Of a DNA stretch of 64,000 nucleotides, positions 43,023 to 53,258 are shown one piece after another (the stretch's first letter is position 1; each line of letters starts with the position of its first letter). The notes under the pieces are model-generated. The model made no database searches. It was not told the DNA's origin and saw only the letters and a program-made list of their open reading frames with translations. Made by a program: the position numbers and the translations under genes. Source of the stretch: Siphonodentalium dalli (lineage: Eukaryota; Mollusca; Scaphopoda; Gadilida; Siphonodentaliidae); NCBI GenBank assembly GCA_032622095.1, contig CP136061.1:46509797-46573796 (forward strand), written 5' to 3'.

Positions 43023-43129
43023 ATGCCCGGGAAACCAATGCACTTATCAGATCAGGATATCGTGAACCTACAATACTCCTGGTCCAAAGTCTCGAACAAG
43101 AATCAGTTTGGACATGATTTCTTTTACAA
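43023..43129 (+). CDS. Globin first exon 1b
   Basis: The start ATG at 43023 (MPGKPMHLSDQ) is the first Met compatible with the globin fold; a second in-frame Met at 43038 would match the start of exon 1a. The exon ends at 43129 before the donor GTATGT (phase 2), with the last two bases AA completed by T of exon 2 to give Asn. Confidence 0.85.
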
Positions 43130-43638
43130 GTATGTATCATTTTAAGTTTCTGGACAGAGTTAACACGGATAAAACATACATTTCAGTGATAGGTCGTGCG
43201 CGTGACTAAAAACAAAATAGAAATTAAATTTCACGCTTGCTGTTTGTTTTCTGAAGCCCATCGTCTTTAGTCTACGCGCTTTGACCATGAGCAACAATGA
43301 AAATTTGTTTCTACATGTACGTGTCGACGTCCGGATTGACCACTCGTCGTTTGTACGTCCGCCCGTCTGTCTGTATGTAGACACTTTACGCATGGAGCGA
43401 TAACTCAAACATATTCTATCTGATCGGAACCAGATTTTGTATATGAATTTATCAGCCCAACAGGCATATCGAGTTCGAATATAGGTTTGATCCGACTATT
43501 TTAAACTTTGATATGGCCCTTTTTCAAAAAATATTCACTCTTAAAAAAAAAGAAAATTAGAATTGAATTCCTTGCTCAATTTAACACCGAAAAAAAAATG
43601 TTTTCAATTTAATTTAGATTGAACTCCTTGCTCAATTG

Positions 43639-43672
<34 letters not shown>

Positions 43673-46600
43673 TTAACAAAATTAAAAAAACCTAACCCTA
43701 ATATAACTCCGCCAAGGATACACCGATTCACCATGCCAAATTTGTTTTAAATCGGTCCAAAATCTTATGTTATGTACTGGTAAATTTTGTTGCAGCGATA
43801 TTAAACCCAATTCACCAATTCCATCCCATGCCTTTGGACTACTTAGCTATTAATATGGCTATATTATAAGAAAGCTATGGTATCTAATTAAAAAAAAAAT
43901 CCTCAATACACATGACATGCTATTAACAGTAGACTAGAACATCTTTGCTGCATTGCACAGCTGAGTATATCACTCTACAGATGGTCTGATGTCATTATAA
44001 ATGTTATATATTTAATAGATATGCCAAGGTTCAGCATAAACAATGCCAGTGATTAGTTGACAGCTCTGCTAGATCATTGATAATAATTGGTCACAGTGAT
44101 GTGGCTTATCTTGATCACTGTGTTGTTGGTAGAATTTGATACATTATTATTGTAAACTTAAATTGGACTCTATTAACTGACAACAACAATTATGACAGAC
44201 GACAGCTATCCGTTCTCTGAGCATTATAGTATATATACATTAATAACTGCATGAAAATCGCCATTCCAACATATTATAAACACAAATTTACTGTTAGAAT
44301 ACCAATGAGAGAAATCATAATACCTTACTCGTATTTAAATTCGCGCAGTACTATTTTTCGCTCAGTTTTAAATTCGCGCACTTTGAATTCGCGCATCATG
44401 CTGCGCGAATTCAAAACTGACAAAAATATTTTAGAAAGGTCCTGTGTTTGATGACAGTGTCAGTTCTGAATCGCTCCTAAAGATACGTGTGTGTATAGTA
44501 AAGACCATCGCGACGGAAATTTATATCGAGACCATGACTGAATTATAATTTTGTTGTGAACATGGGGGTATGATCCAAGTAATTATTCTGATATTTAATC
44601 ATTGAATTGAGCTCAAAGGTAATTCCAAAATCGAGTAGGCTGCTGACTTCCGAAAAAAATGTTTGTTTGGACATGCAGTTGTATTTTAAATAATTGAGTT
44701 CACATAAATAACTCAAGACTGTTTTATGACCACGCGGTTTGTATAAAATCAGGAGTCGTACTATTTTTCGCTCAGTTTTAAATTCGCGCACCGATGGGTG
44801 CGCGAAAAATAGTACTGCGCGATTTAAATACGAGTAAGGTATCCTATTTTCATCAATTTCGCCAGACTGACTTCCACGGCTCCCAGTAAACTGTTCTGAA
44901 ACAGAATCTATATATCAATTACTCCTCGTTTTGTTAGCCAAAAAAAGAAAGATTATTTGTTTCCGCTAACATGCATGAGTGAAAACTTTAGGATAGCTAT
45001 GTAGGAAACTGTTGATGTGATGTAATTTGTTTATGTATATTTATATGACAAACCGGCCAAGATACACGAATATGTTGTTCCCCCCCCCTTCCCCATCGCT
45101 GTACTGTTTACGATTGCCTGGTGCGCCATGCCGTTTACCAATTGAGCCACCGGGGCACGAGAACCATAAAGACAGCTGTTTTCCCGGACAATACTGTCTG
45201 GAATAAACACGATTCACCATGGGGGGCAAATTCGATAAGAACATTATAGTTTTCATGTACAGCACCATGGCCTATATTGGCAGAAATAGCTGGAAATTGT
45301 GTATCGCTTTCCCAGCCTTGAAATTTCTGTCTGCTTCAAGGGGGTGCAGTTGGTAATTCCTAGGTGGATCTCCCCGTCAACGGAAACCCTCCAGATAAGT
45401 CACTGTCCATGCACGTCGAAGAGACGGTTTGAGGGACAATGTATAACAAGAAAACCATAGTCAGAAATGGTAACGCCACCAATATCATATTATTAGCCAT
45501 AAATATAAATTATAATACAATTATTCTAAAAACTAGCGTTCAAATTGTATGTGGGAAATTTGCATATTTCCATATTTCAAGTTTTCCCGTTTCTCGTGTT
45601 ATACATTACTTTCTTCAAACTGTCTACTTTATTACACAAGCTGATGGGCCCGACTTCGTCCGGGCTGTTTCCCATCTGATTTCCGGCGAAAGGCGCGATT
45701 TGACCTTCAATTGACTATTTCGAAAGTCAAGGTCAGGTCAGGGTCATGATTTGACCCGTCCAAAACACCCCCACCCGGAGAAAAGTACCCCTAGGTATCA
45801 AATTTCGTCGAAATCCGTCCGTTTTACCCCACTTGACCTTTAATTAACAATTTTGAAGGTCAAGGTAAGGTCGGAGTCATGATTTGACCCGTCCAAAACA
45901 CTCATCCCCCCGACCGACAAAAGTACCCATATGTATCAAATTTCGTCGAAATCCATCCGTTTTACCCGATTTGACATTTGATTGACCACATTGAAGGTCA
46001 AGGTCACGCCGAGGTCACGATTTGACCCGTTCAAAACACTCCCCGGACAAAAGTATCCATAGGTATCAAATTTCGCCGAAATTTGTCCGTTTTACCCAAA
46101 TTGACCTTGCATTGACAGTTTTAAAGGTCAGGTCGGGGTCACGATTTGACCCGTCCACAACACTTCCCGGACACAAATACCCATAAGTATCAAATTACGT
46201 TGAAATCTATGGAAAGCCGAAGAGGACATGTTAGTTGCTAATTGCTAGATATACGACGCACGATTTGTCGCGGTATTTTAAAGGTGTTTCAAACTAGGAG
46301 ATAGAAGTATTCTGCGTTTCAAATGGTGATGAATTTTAGTATTTTATTCAAATTTTATGGCATAAATTGTGATTAAAACCGTATATACTATACACCAATG
46401 AATGACTCGAAAATTAAGTGGGCCTTTAAACAAAGTCACAATTGCAGTTAGGCTCATCTCATACTCGTCTATTCAGCGATATTCTGCTGCGCAGTTTGTT
46501 ATTATAGCCTCCAGTATTTATTGAGCGTTATAGCCCCACTGTTATAAGTCGCCTTTAGCAGGCGTACTCTTGCCTCAGATTATTGAGATATTAGGTCACA

Positions 46601-49600
46601 CGTAATGACATTAAATTGCATGGAAACATAGCAATTGTGTGGGCTGCTTGGCGTGAATATGTAATGAGAAATAAGGTCATACGTAATGACATTAAACTCA
46701 AGAAAACCCGCGAAAACAAAACAAAATCACATTTAATGTTTTAAGTTATTTCCTTCATAAAAAGAATCTTCGTGATAATGAACCCTCTCCATACTTTAGA
46801 ATGTAGAATTAACCTTAAAATAACATAAACCTTCGGAATAACGAACCTTCGGATTGGTGAACCTTCGGAATAGCGACATTCAGAGAAATTTCGGAATAGT
46901 GGACCTTCGGGATAGTGAACCTTCGGAATAGACATGCCCCCCAATATTCATATTATATGCCCAGAGTTCAAAGGTATGGGCCCATAAAATTCTAAATTAG
47001 GCCCTTAAAATATTGAACTCCAAATTGGAGCCCACACAGAACATAACTTAAGTCAACTGTACCTGTGTCATGTCCCAATGCGGGAGGGTCCATATATACC
47101 ACAACATTCATATTATATGCCAAGAATTCAAAGGTATTGGCCACGTAATCACATTAAATCCCGCGAAAACATAACAAAATCACATTTAATGTTCTAAGTT
47201 AAGTTATTTTCTCCTGTATCTGTATCGGTATGCGCGCAGGATCATTCGGATGTGAGCGCACACTCCATAAAAAGAATCTTTGTGATAATGAACCCTCTCA
47301 AATTAGTCTCAATACTTTACAATATAGAATTAACCTAAAAATAACAAAAACCTTCGGAATAGCGGACCTTCGGGATAGCGAACCTTCATAATAGAAACAT
47401 GTCCCCACAATTACACCGGTGACGTAAACACACGTGCTAATCTTTGTCGTACTATCGTGACTATATCGGTACGGTTTATACTCAAGTACGAAATAACCAT
47501 AATACATTCGCCCAGTGGATTATCGATCGACCACAGAATATGAAAAACTCTACACCAGCTTACACCACTGTGTGGCGTAATAATGAATGCAGCGTAGACA
47601 AATCGACTTGACATTTCACTGCTTCGGGTGTCTGGAAATGATTTCAATATATAATTTACAAATGTCACACCAGAAATGAATAATGGATTTGACTGGACTT
47701 GAACACATCACTAGACATGTGTAAATGCTTGAATTATTATACAAGCTGAAACAGGCTCCCTTCGAGGGTCTTAATTATTCGGAGTCGGTGTGGGGGCCTA
47801 AATATTCACATAGGTTCATATTCGACTTTTCAATTTTTTTTAAAACGAACGCCGTAATAACCTCCGTCAGGGTAACCCGATTCAACACACCAAATTTGGT
47901 TGAAATCGGTCCAGCTAGGGGTCTGCGGAAAAAAATTCGGACAGACAGACAGATCCTACTCTGTTATATATTGTCTCTACTATGTGGTGGTATATACTTC
48001 AACCACGTCCACTCAGCCAATCCAAGGTATTTCCATGGAAACGGTGAGATGTATAAAGACTGTGTATTCACTATAATCACTATTCGGGGCCGGAACAGTA
48101 TACATCACAATTTGCTCGAAAATGACCGTAAAATGTCTCACATCGATGTTAGTATTAATAGTTGTTTTCTCGATATAAATAATTAAACCAAAAAGATAGC
48201 GATTGAGCTATGTATTATTAGCTCACGATAAATCGCGTCTCCATATAAATCTGACTGTTAATTTGAGAAGACATAAATGTTCAAGTAACTTCGGTCACCA
48301 TTATTCGTGGAACGAAATTTGAACGCCAAAATCTCCTTTTAACAAATCTGTTCGGAGTCTGGTTTTTGCATTATCCGAGATGAGTTTTGGGGATATCTCA
48401 TTGGTTTAATGACTTGCTGATATCTTTGGAAATCTAGAAAATAAACTAATTTTGAAATTGCAATGCGTGATATATTTGATCGTCTGTAAGCGGAGAAACA
48501 AACAAACAAAACTAAGTTTCATTATAGTATTGATAAGAGAATGCATTGGCACATGGCCTGCATATTCTCGGTGTTCGAATATTCGATAGCAGTTCACGAA
48601 TGCTCACTCTGGCAGGTTCGATTATACTCAAAAGTGTGTATAGAAGTGCTTTAACGATTTCTAACCGGACGACTCGAGTTCAGTGCAAAAACAAGGCGGC
48701 TCGGGGTCTGGGGTTGGGATACTTTTGTCGGAATAGAAAATAAAAGTGGACCCGCAGAATATCAGATGTATGGATTCGAATCCAGATGGTTAGAAAATTT
48801 TCTGTCTTTTACCACATTGTGAAAAGATACGAAACCTTTATAGATAGGTCTATTTGTACGATTGTAAAGGTATGTTGTGAACAATTCAAACTTTATTATT
48901 TTCTTCTTTTTTTTTTGTAGTCTTTTCCTGGTTGCGCCTGGTGCTACGTCAAAGTTCCCAGGATTCAAAGGAAAGACCGCGGAGCAATTGAAAGGCTCAC
49001 CACAACTGAAGGCGCACGGACAGACAGTCATGAAAAAAATGAATGAGCTCATCACTCATCTGAACGATGACGCGGTTGTCAGGGCCAACAAGCAATTCTT
49101 CGGCTCATTCCACAAGGAAAGAGGGATCGAATCGCATTACATGCTAGTGAGTATAATATTCTAATCAGGGACCCCGAAACACGAGGCAGACTGACACTAA
49201 GTGTCCTTTAATTGTTCATAGAATTGCAAGAAATACATTATATATCAGCCAAAGCAGCATTGCTCAATTGTCCTGACTCCTAAGAGGACTTGAGTTTTGA
49301 CGTATTTTGGGTAAATAAAGGGGGGACTCTTAGTGTAAACAATATTTTATTCTCAAGAATAGCACATGTAATACATAATATAAGGACGATAACAATTTAA
49401 CATTATAGAGAAGAGGATTTGGCAGTAAGCCAAAGGCTTATAGGTGGCCATTTCCTTAGTATATATATTGCATCATGGTTTGATTGGGTCTCAATGATGA
49501 ATTGCCTGTTCCACAAGCACCCGCATCCTATCCCGTTGCCAATCGCTGCGAGTCCACCCCTCACACAGAATCACACCTCTGGCGTGCTTGAGTATACGAG

Positions 49601-50644
49601 AGCACAATATTTTTGTTTTATGTAGGCTTTTGGTTCACGCTTTACAGGTCATAACCATATTATGTCAGTTAAATCGTTTGGTATCGTCGATGAACTTTTG
49701 GACGGCAATGAATATGTCGGCATTTTTGGTATTAGATATATCTACGGACCCGTACAGTAATATTTTGACTTCCAAGTTCACGTTCAGATTGGCTAAATAA
49801 CGGACTCTTTCACGCTCGAATATTGGACAGTGGAGTAAGAAGTGCTCAGCAGTTTCTAATTCTCCACAGTCGCAAAATGGACTATTATTCAAATGATTGC
49901 AAAACAGGTCATATTTCAGGTTACTGCAAGGGACTCTTGGGGGGGGGGGGGGGGAGATTTGAGAATCTCTATCACTGTAAAAATAATCGGAAACTCGAAC
50001 ATTAGGTGGTATTATGGGCCTTTAATATACGCATGATTACCAAAACTTTGCCATTTCGGAACTAAACATTACATCTCCATGGCTACTGTAAAATGAGTCC
50101 TATCCAGACTTTGACCCCCTTACAGGTATGGTACACCCGATCCTAATCAAATCTGATAAGAGTCGTTTGGCTACATTTTTTCGTGTTGATTGTACATGTC
50201 AAACTTTGAATTTCCACCCATCCTTGGATTGGGGTTCCAAACTCATACTGTTCAAAGTTCTAATCCAACAAGGTCCCCGACAGATATGTTGCATGTATAA
50301 TATAAGCGTTGTGGGACCCCTACAGATTAATCACTCGAAATTATACGAAAAATCCGCCAGTCATTGACATGGTTAATTAAACGTATGATCCAGTATAATC
50401 GGTCGCCTTCCAGTATTTGCTGCACCAACAGCTTATATATGCATAAACTAAATCCGAATAATGTTAAATATATTATGCAAACCCATTCAGTGCTGACGTT
50501 TTTATATTTTTAATTTTCCAGGACGGCGCACGCGCAATGGAGATAATCATGAGGCAGGTGATGGGCAAGGATTTCTCGGCAGAAGTAAACTATTCGTGGA
50601 GGAGACTGATGGTCGAGCTTGCCAAAACAATCGATGAATGTTAA
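43023..50644 (+). CDS. Intracellular-type globin, three exons (151 residues using exon 1b)
   Basis: Haem protein expected to bind oxygen reversibly in cytoplasm. Exons: 43023-43129, 48921-49146, 50522-50644; joined length is 456 bases including TAA. The intron after exon 1 is phase 2 and that after exon 2 is phase 0, exactly the ancestral B12.2 and G7.0 globin positions. In the predicted chain Trp20 fits A12, Phe48 is CD1, His68 in KAHG is the distal E7 residue and His100 in FHKERG is the proximal F8 ligand. The E7-F8 distance is 32 residues against 29 in vertebrate globins, so the EF region is slightly longer. There is no signal peptide. Length is normal for a single-domain globin, and no stops or shifts are present. 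An alternative first exon lies at 42686. Intron 1 is 5.8 kb and intron 2 is 1.4 kb, both with repeats. The clade is not identified. Confidence 0.92.
43540..43780 (+). repeat. Dispersed repeat E, copy 2
   Basis: ATTGAATTCCTTGCTCAATT occurs twice here, followed by a T tract at about 43646-43668 and GATTCACCATGCCAAATTTG, ATCGGTCC. A truncated relative of 28010-28395. Confidence 0.6.
44320..44842. mobile_element. 523-bp TIR element in globin intron 1
   Basis: ATACCTTACTCGTATTTAAA, TTCGCGCAGTACTATTTTTC at the left is mirrored at 44800-44842 with one base difference. Inside, a second repeat GTACTATTTTTCGCTCAGTT, TTAAATTCGCGCA occurs near both ends in the same orientation. No coding frame of note and no clear target duplication. 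Confidence 0.85.
45445..47583 (+). repeat. Long dispersed repeat G/I, copy 1 (globin intron 1)
   Basis: About 2.14 kb, matched in the same orientation by 53259-56211. It contains four ~130-bp tandem units (45710-46200) with the core TATCAAATTTCGTCGAAATC, then the repeat-G block GACTCGAAAATTAAGTGGGC at 46408, and two GAACCTTCGGAATAGCG minisatellites (46828-46936 and 47350-47395). It has about 115 bases near 47020-47135 that copy 2 lacks. A third, partial inverted relative is at 57985-58125, so the unit is dispersed and probably mobile. No terminal inverted repeats were seen. Confidence 0.9.
47745..47990 (+). repeat. Dispersed repeat E, copy 3
   Basis: GCTGAAACAGGCTCCCTTCG, TCAGGGTAACCCGATTCAAC, ACCAAATTTGGTTGAAATCG, GTCCAGCTAGGGGTCTGCGG, then GACAGACAGACAG. 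It is the best-preserved 3' part of the family. The 153-codon frame 47725-48186 is a by-product. Confidence 0.7.
48921..49146 (+). CDS. Globin central exon 2
   Basis: It encodes the end of B through F and the start of G: LFLVAPGATSKFPGFKG, the KAHG distal-His segment and the FHKERG proximal-His segment. The acceptor is TTTTTTTTGTAG; the donor GTGAGT starts at 49147. The frame stays open for a few codons past the donor, which explains a slightly longer unspliced frame. Confidence 0.92.
49147..50521 (+). other. Globin intron 2 (G7.0), 1.38 kb
   Basis: GTGAGT ... TTTTCCAG. It contains an antisense LINE tail (49330-49925), a G tract at 49939-49953, and a motif related to the terminus of repeat G (49978-50025). 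Confidence 0.85.
49330..49925 (-). mobile_element. Antisense LINE C-terminal fragment in globin intron 2
   Basis: The minus-strand frame 49892-49665 gives NNSPFCDCGELETAEHFLLH, CPIFERERVRYL and so on. The pattern C-x-C-G ... T-x-E-H-x3-H-C-P is the standard zinc-knuckle-like end of many non-LTR retrotransposon polyproteins. The frame can be extended slightly 5' (FCNHL). Towards 49330 lies an AT-rich 3' tail with AATAAA on the minus strand. It is truncated 5', as usual, and antisense to the globin. Confidence 0.85.
50522..50644 (+). CDS. Globin last exon 3
   Basis: 40 codons and TAA: G-helix DGARAMEIIMRQVMG, then H-helix with WRRLMVELAKTIDEC. It ends in a C-terminal Cys. A possible AATAAA signal lies at 51446-51451, about 800 bases downstream; a nearer one was not seen. 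Confidence 0.92.
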   Translation, partial: DGARAMEIIMRQVMGKDFSAEVNYSWRRLMVELAKTIDEC

Positions 50645-52090
50645 AGTCAATGCATAAACATTTGGCGTGAGCTCTACGATGGTTCTGTCAACGTGTATTG
50701 GAAATAGTTGCTACATATAACATTGCTTTAACCGAGGGTGTCATCCCCTACCCACATGCATCCTGAATACATATCAAAGGTCCACTTAATTTTCGAACCC
50801 CCAGATCACATATATAAAATATGTGCCATAGTCTATACTATTTGAAAGAGGAAGCTTCAAAACATTGTATTATCAACTTATCCGGTGTAACAAACTGTGA
50901 AAACGTGTTTTTGAAAGTTTCATCCAGGTTGAAGCAAAATTCATATTATTAGAGGAATACATGCTTAGTAAAATTCGTATTATTAGAGGAATACATGCTT
51001 AGTAATTTTACAGTAATATTATAGTTTTGACACATGTGCTGAAGTAATTTCCACAACTTCAACATATCAAGAGGTATTAATTAGACTGAACTACGTCATG
51101 CACAATAATATGTCATTTGGGCTGGAAAATAGTAAAAATATATGTATTTTTTTGTTTTGCTATATAACCTGCGTACCAGCCTTTTTGTTGAATCCTGAAT
51201 ACCATTTAAATTGGGAACATGAATCCCGAGTACCATTTAACAGATGGGTATACCGCCTGCAAAGGGTCTGAATCCCGCGTATCAACAGATGGGGGGGGGG
51301 GGTGACATCTTCTTAACTAATATATTCGTACGAAGCAGAGAAGCAAGCGCAACATGTTATGCTTCTAGAAGTCGATGAACATGTTCACCGTATATACATT
51401 TAGATGCATGGTTCACATGGGGCCATGCGATTGTTCAGCATTCGGAATAAACTCTGTGTCATCGGAAGCTGAATTCCATTCTGGGATCACTACAGGCGCC
51501 TAACTGCTTGGGCAGGTCTCGCATCAACTTCGTGATATGACGTGCTTGTTTATATATTTAATAAAATGATAACTACACAACTCTCGTTGCCATATTAACT
51601 GTTCGTGCATGTCATTATTGTGTGGGATATGTACGACCCAGAACCCTGGGGTGACCCAGATATAGTTAAATTATTTTATTGTTTCCCACACTACAACAGG
51701 ACCAGGAAACTACGTCACCTATGTAATCTCTAACCCAAAGCGGTTTTGACTTAAAATTTATTTTAAACTTATATAATAAACATTTGTCTGTCGGGGTATA
51801 CTTACACATGAATTATTGTGGAAATTCATAATGCACATTAAAAATTATAATTGGAATCATAACTGGAATTTATAAGGAAAATAGACAAACAAATGTTCAA
51901 CATATAATAGATGTTCATAAAATGCCCATAGTGCATTTCACTCGTAACTACAATAACTCTTGCAACAAATATCTTGCTCGTGCATGAGTTCCAGATAGCA
52001 ACTATCCGAACGTCTGAAGCGACGGCATTAAGATTGCATTGGTGTCGTAAGTTCCTGGCCATGTATTAACCAAACCTGCAAATAGCGTGT
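50645..52090. other. Globin 3' flank
   Basis: It includes a 38-base tandem duplication at about 50936-51003 (ATATTATTAGAGGAATACAT, GCTTAGTAA), a G tract at 51291-51302, and GAATCC/ACCATTTAA repeats at 51190-51290. Part may be 3' UTR. No other gene seen. Confidence 0.45.
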
Positions 52091-52097
52091 CTGTCCT

Positions 52098-52437
52098 TTC
52101 CAGAATGAGGTCTACATAGGGTGAATTTAGTTGCGCGAGAACCTCATTCAGCCTCAACTGCTATAGGAGACCTAGGTTCAGAGTGAATTTCCCCAGTTGA
52201 AGTTGTATTTTTATCTTCTGCAAATGGGGGATATAGAAACTTCCAAGAAAGGAAAAAGTAACTAAAAACAATGTTAATTTGAGACTATAGATAATACCCA
52301 GAAGATGAGGCCAAAGCACAATGAGGTCCCCAGATTGTGAATTTGGTGATGCTAGCCGACCCGCTTTACGGGATAGCGTTACTAAATTCTCCTTCTGGTG
52401 ACCTCATTCTGCAAATGACAGAAAGACTATTTGCAGA
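52098..52437. repeat. Palindromic dispersed repeat H, copies 4-5
   Basis: AATGAGGTCCCCAGATTGTG, AATTTGGTGATGCTAGCC pairs with GGGATAGCGTTACTAAATTC, TCCTTCTGGTGACCTCATTC, TGCAAATGACAG (52318-52437). A partial copy with CCTCATTCAGCCTCAACTGC, TATAGGAGACC occupies 52098-52175. Confidence 0.7.
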
Positions 52438-53258
52438 CTTGGTCTAATCTTCACCAAAACTCTGCGTCAGTCGTCTGTTCAAGCCGAGGTCACGTTACAG
52501 AGTGATGGCGACGCTGTGGGTAACATAATCAGTCTGGTCAATCAAACTATATAACTCTTACTTTCGAGAGACAATAACAATTATTGGAATCGGTTTCTCA
52601 AATTGTATTTTCACAAACGGAATTGAACAAATGCTCAAACTAGAATATGGAATAAGTAGATTTATGTCTAGGTTAAAGAACGTCTTTTGAACCTTTCTAT
52701 ACTAAATATATTCTCATATTCAGTTATAAAAATATACATATGAATTGTCTAGTATTCATCGGATGGTTTAAAAAAAATCATATTTCTTGGAGGGAAATGT
52801 TCAGATAATAAGTTTGTTGACCTTTTTGTCTGAACACTTCCTAAGGGAAATACTCGCCAATGAAGCTTTACTACGCTATATAAAAGGGTTCAGGGCTAAG
52901 GCCAATCAATAATAACGCACTCCACCAAACCCGGGGCATAAAATTATCCTGTTACGTTTATCTGCTTGTGTTTATTGAACAATCATGAACAACTCTGTCA
53001 TATTGAGCCTACTTTTGGGCGTCATATGGAAATGTCGCCATATTGGCAGCCATCTTCTAGTTTGGATGGGATGTGGTAAAACCTCTCCAGACCAATCACC
53101 CTTCGGATCGGCCTTGGAGAGGTGTTCGGTTTATAAAAAATCGCGCCACAGTCGGAATATATTGCCGCCGTTATCAAGAGTGACCAAGACACACGCAAAC
53201 ACTGCATTATTGATTACAGGACTGTATTGAATAAACTACGAAAATCTTCGACAAATAT
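52438..53258. other. Unassigned
   Basis: Contains CATATTGGCAGCCATCTTCT at 53038-53057, related to repeats B and F. No gene recognised. Confidence 0.4.

Larger units (their letters stand above)
43130..48920 (+). other. Globin intron 1 (B12.2), 5.79 kb
   Basis: It starts GTATGT and ends with a polypyrimidine tract and TTTTGTAG. It holds two copies of dispersed repeat E (43540-43780, 47745-47990), a 523-bp TIR element (44320-44842), copy 1 of the long direct repeat (45445-47583), and the orphan half-hairpin ATAAGAGAATGCATTGGCAC at 48534-48553. When exon 1a is used the intron is 42778-48920. Confidence 0.85.

Noticed and set aside
45083-45170. Possible tRNA on the minus strand (GTGGCTCAATTGGTAAACGG)
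   Set aside because: It resembles an A box, but no B box or acceptor-stem pairing is found at the right distance.
47725-48186. 153-codon plus-strand frame in globin intron 1
   Set aside because: Most of it is dispersed repeat E, whose other copies (28010-28395, 43540-43780) are not open in this frame.
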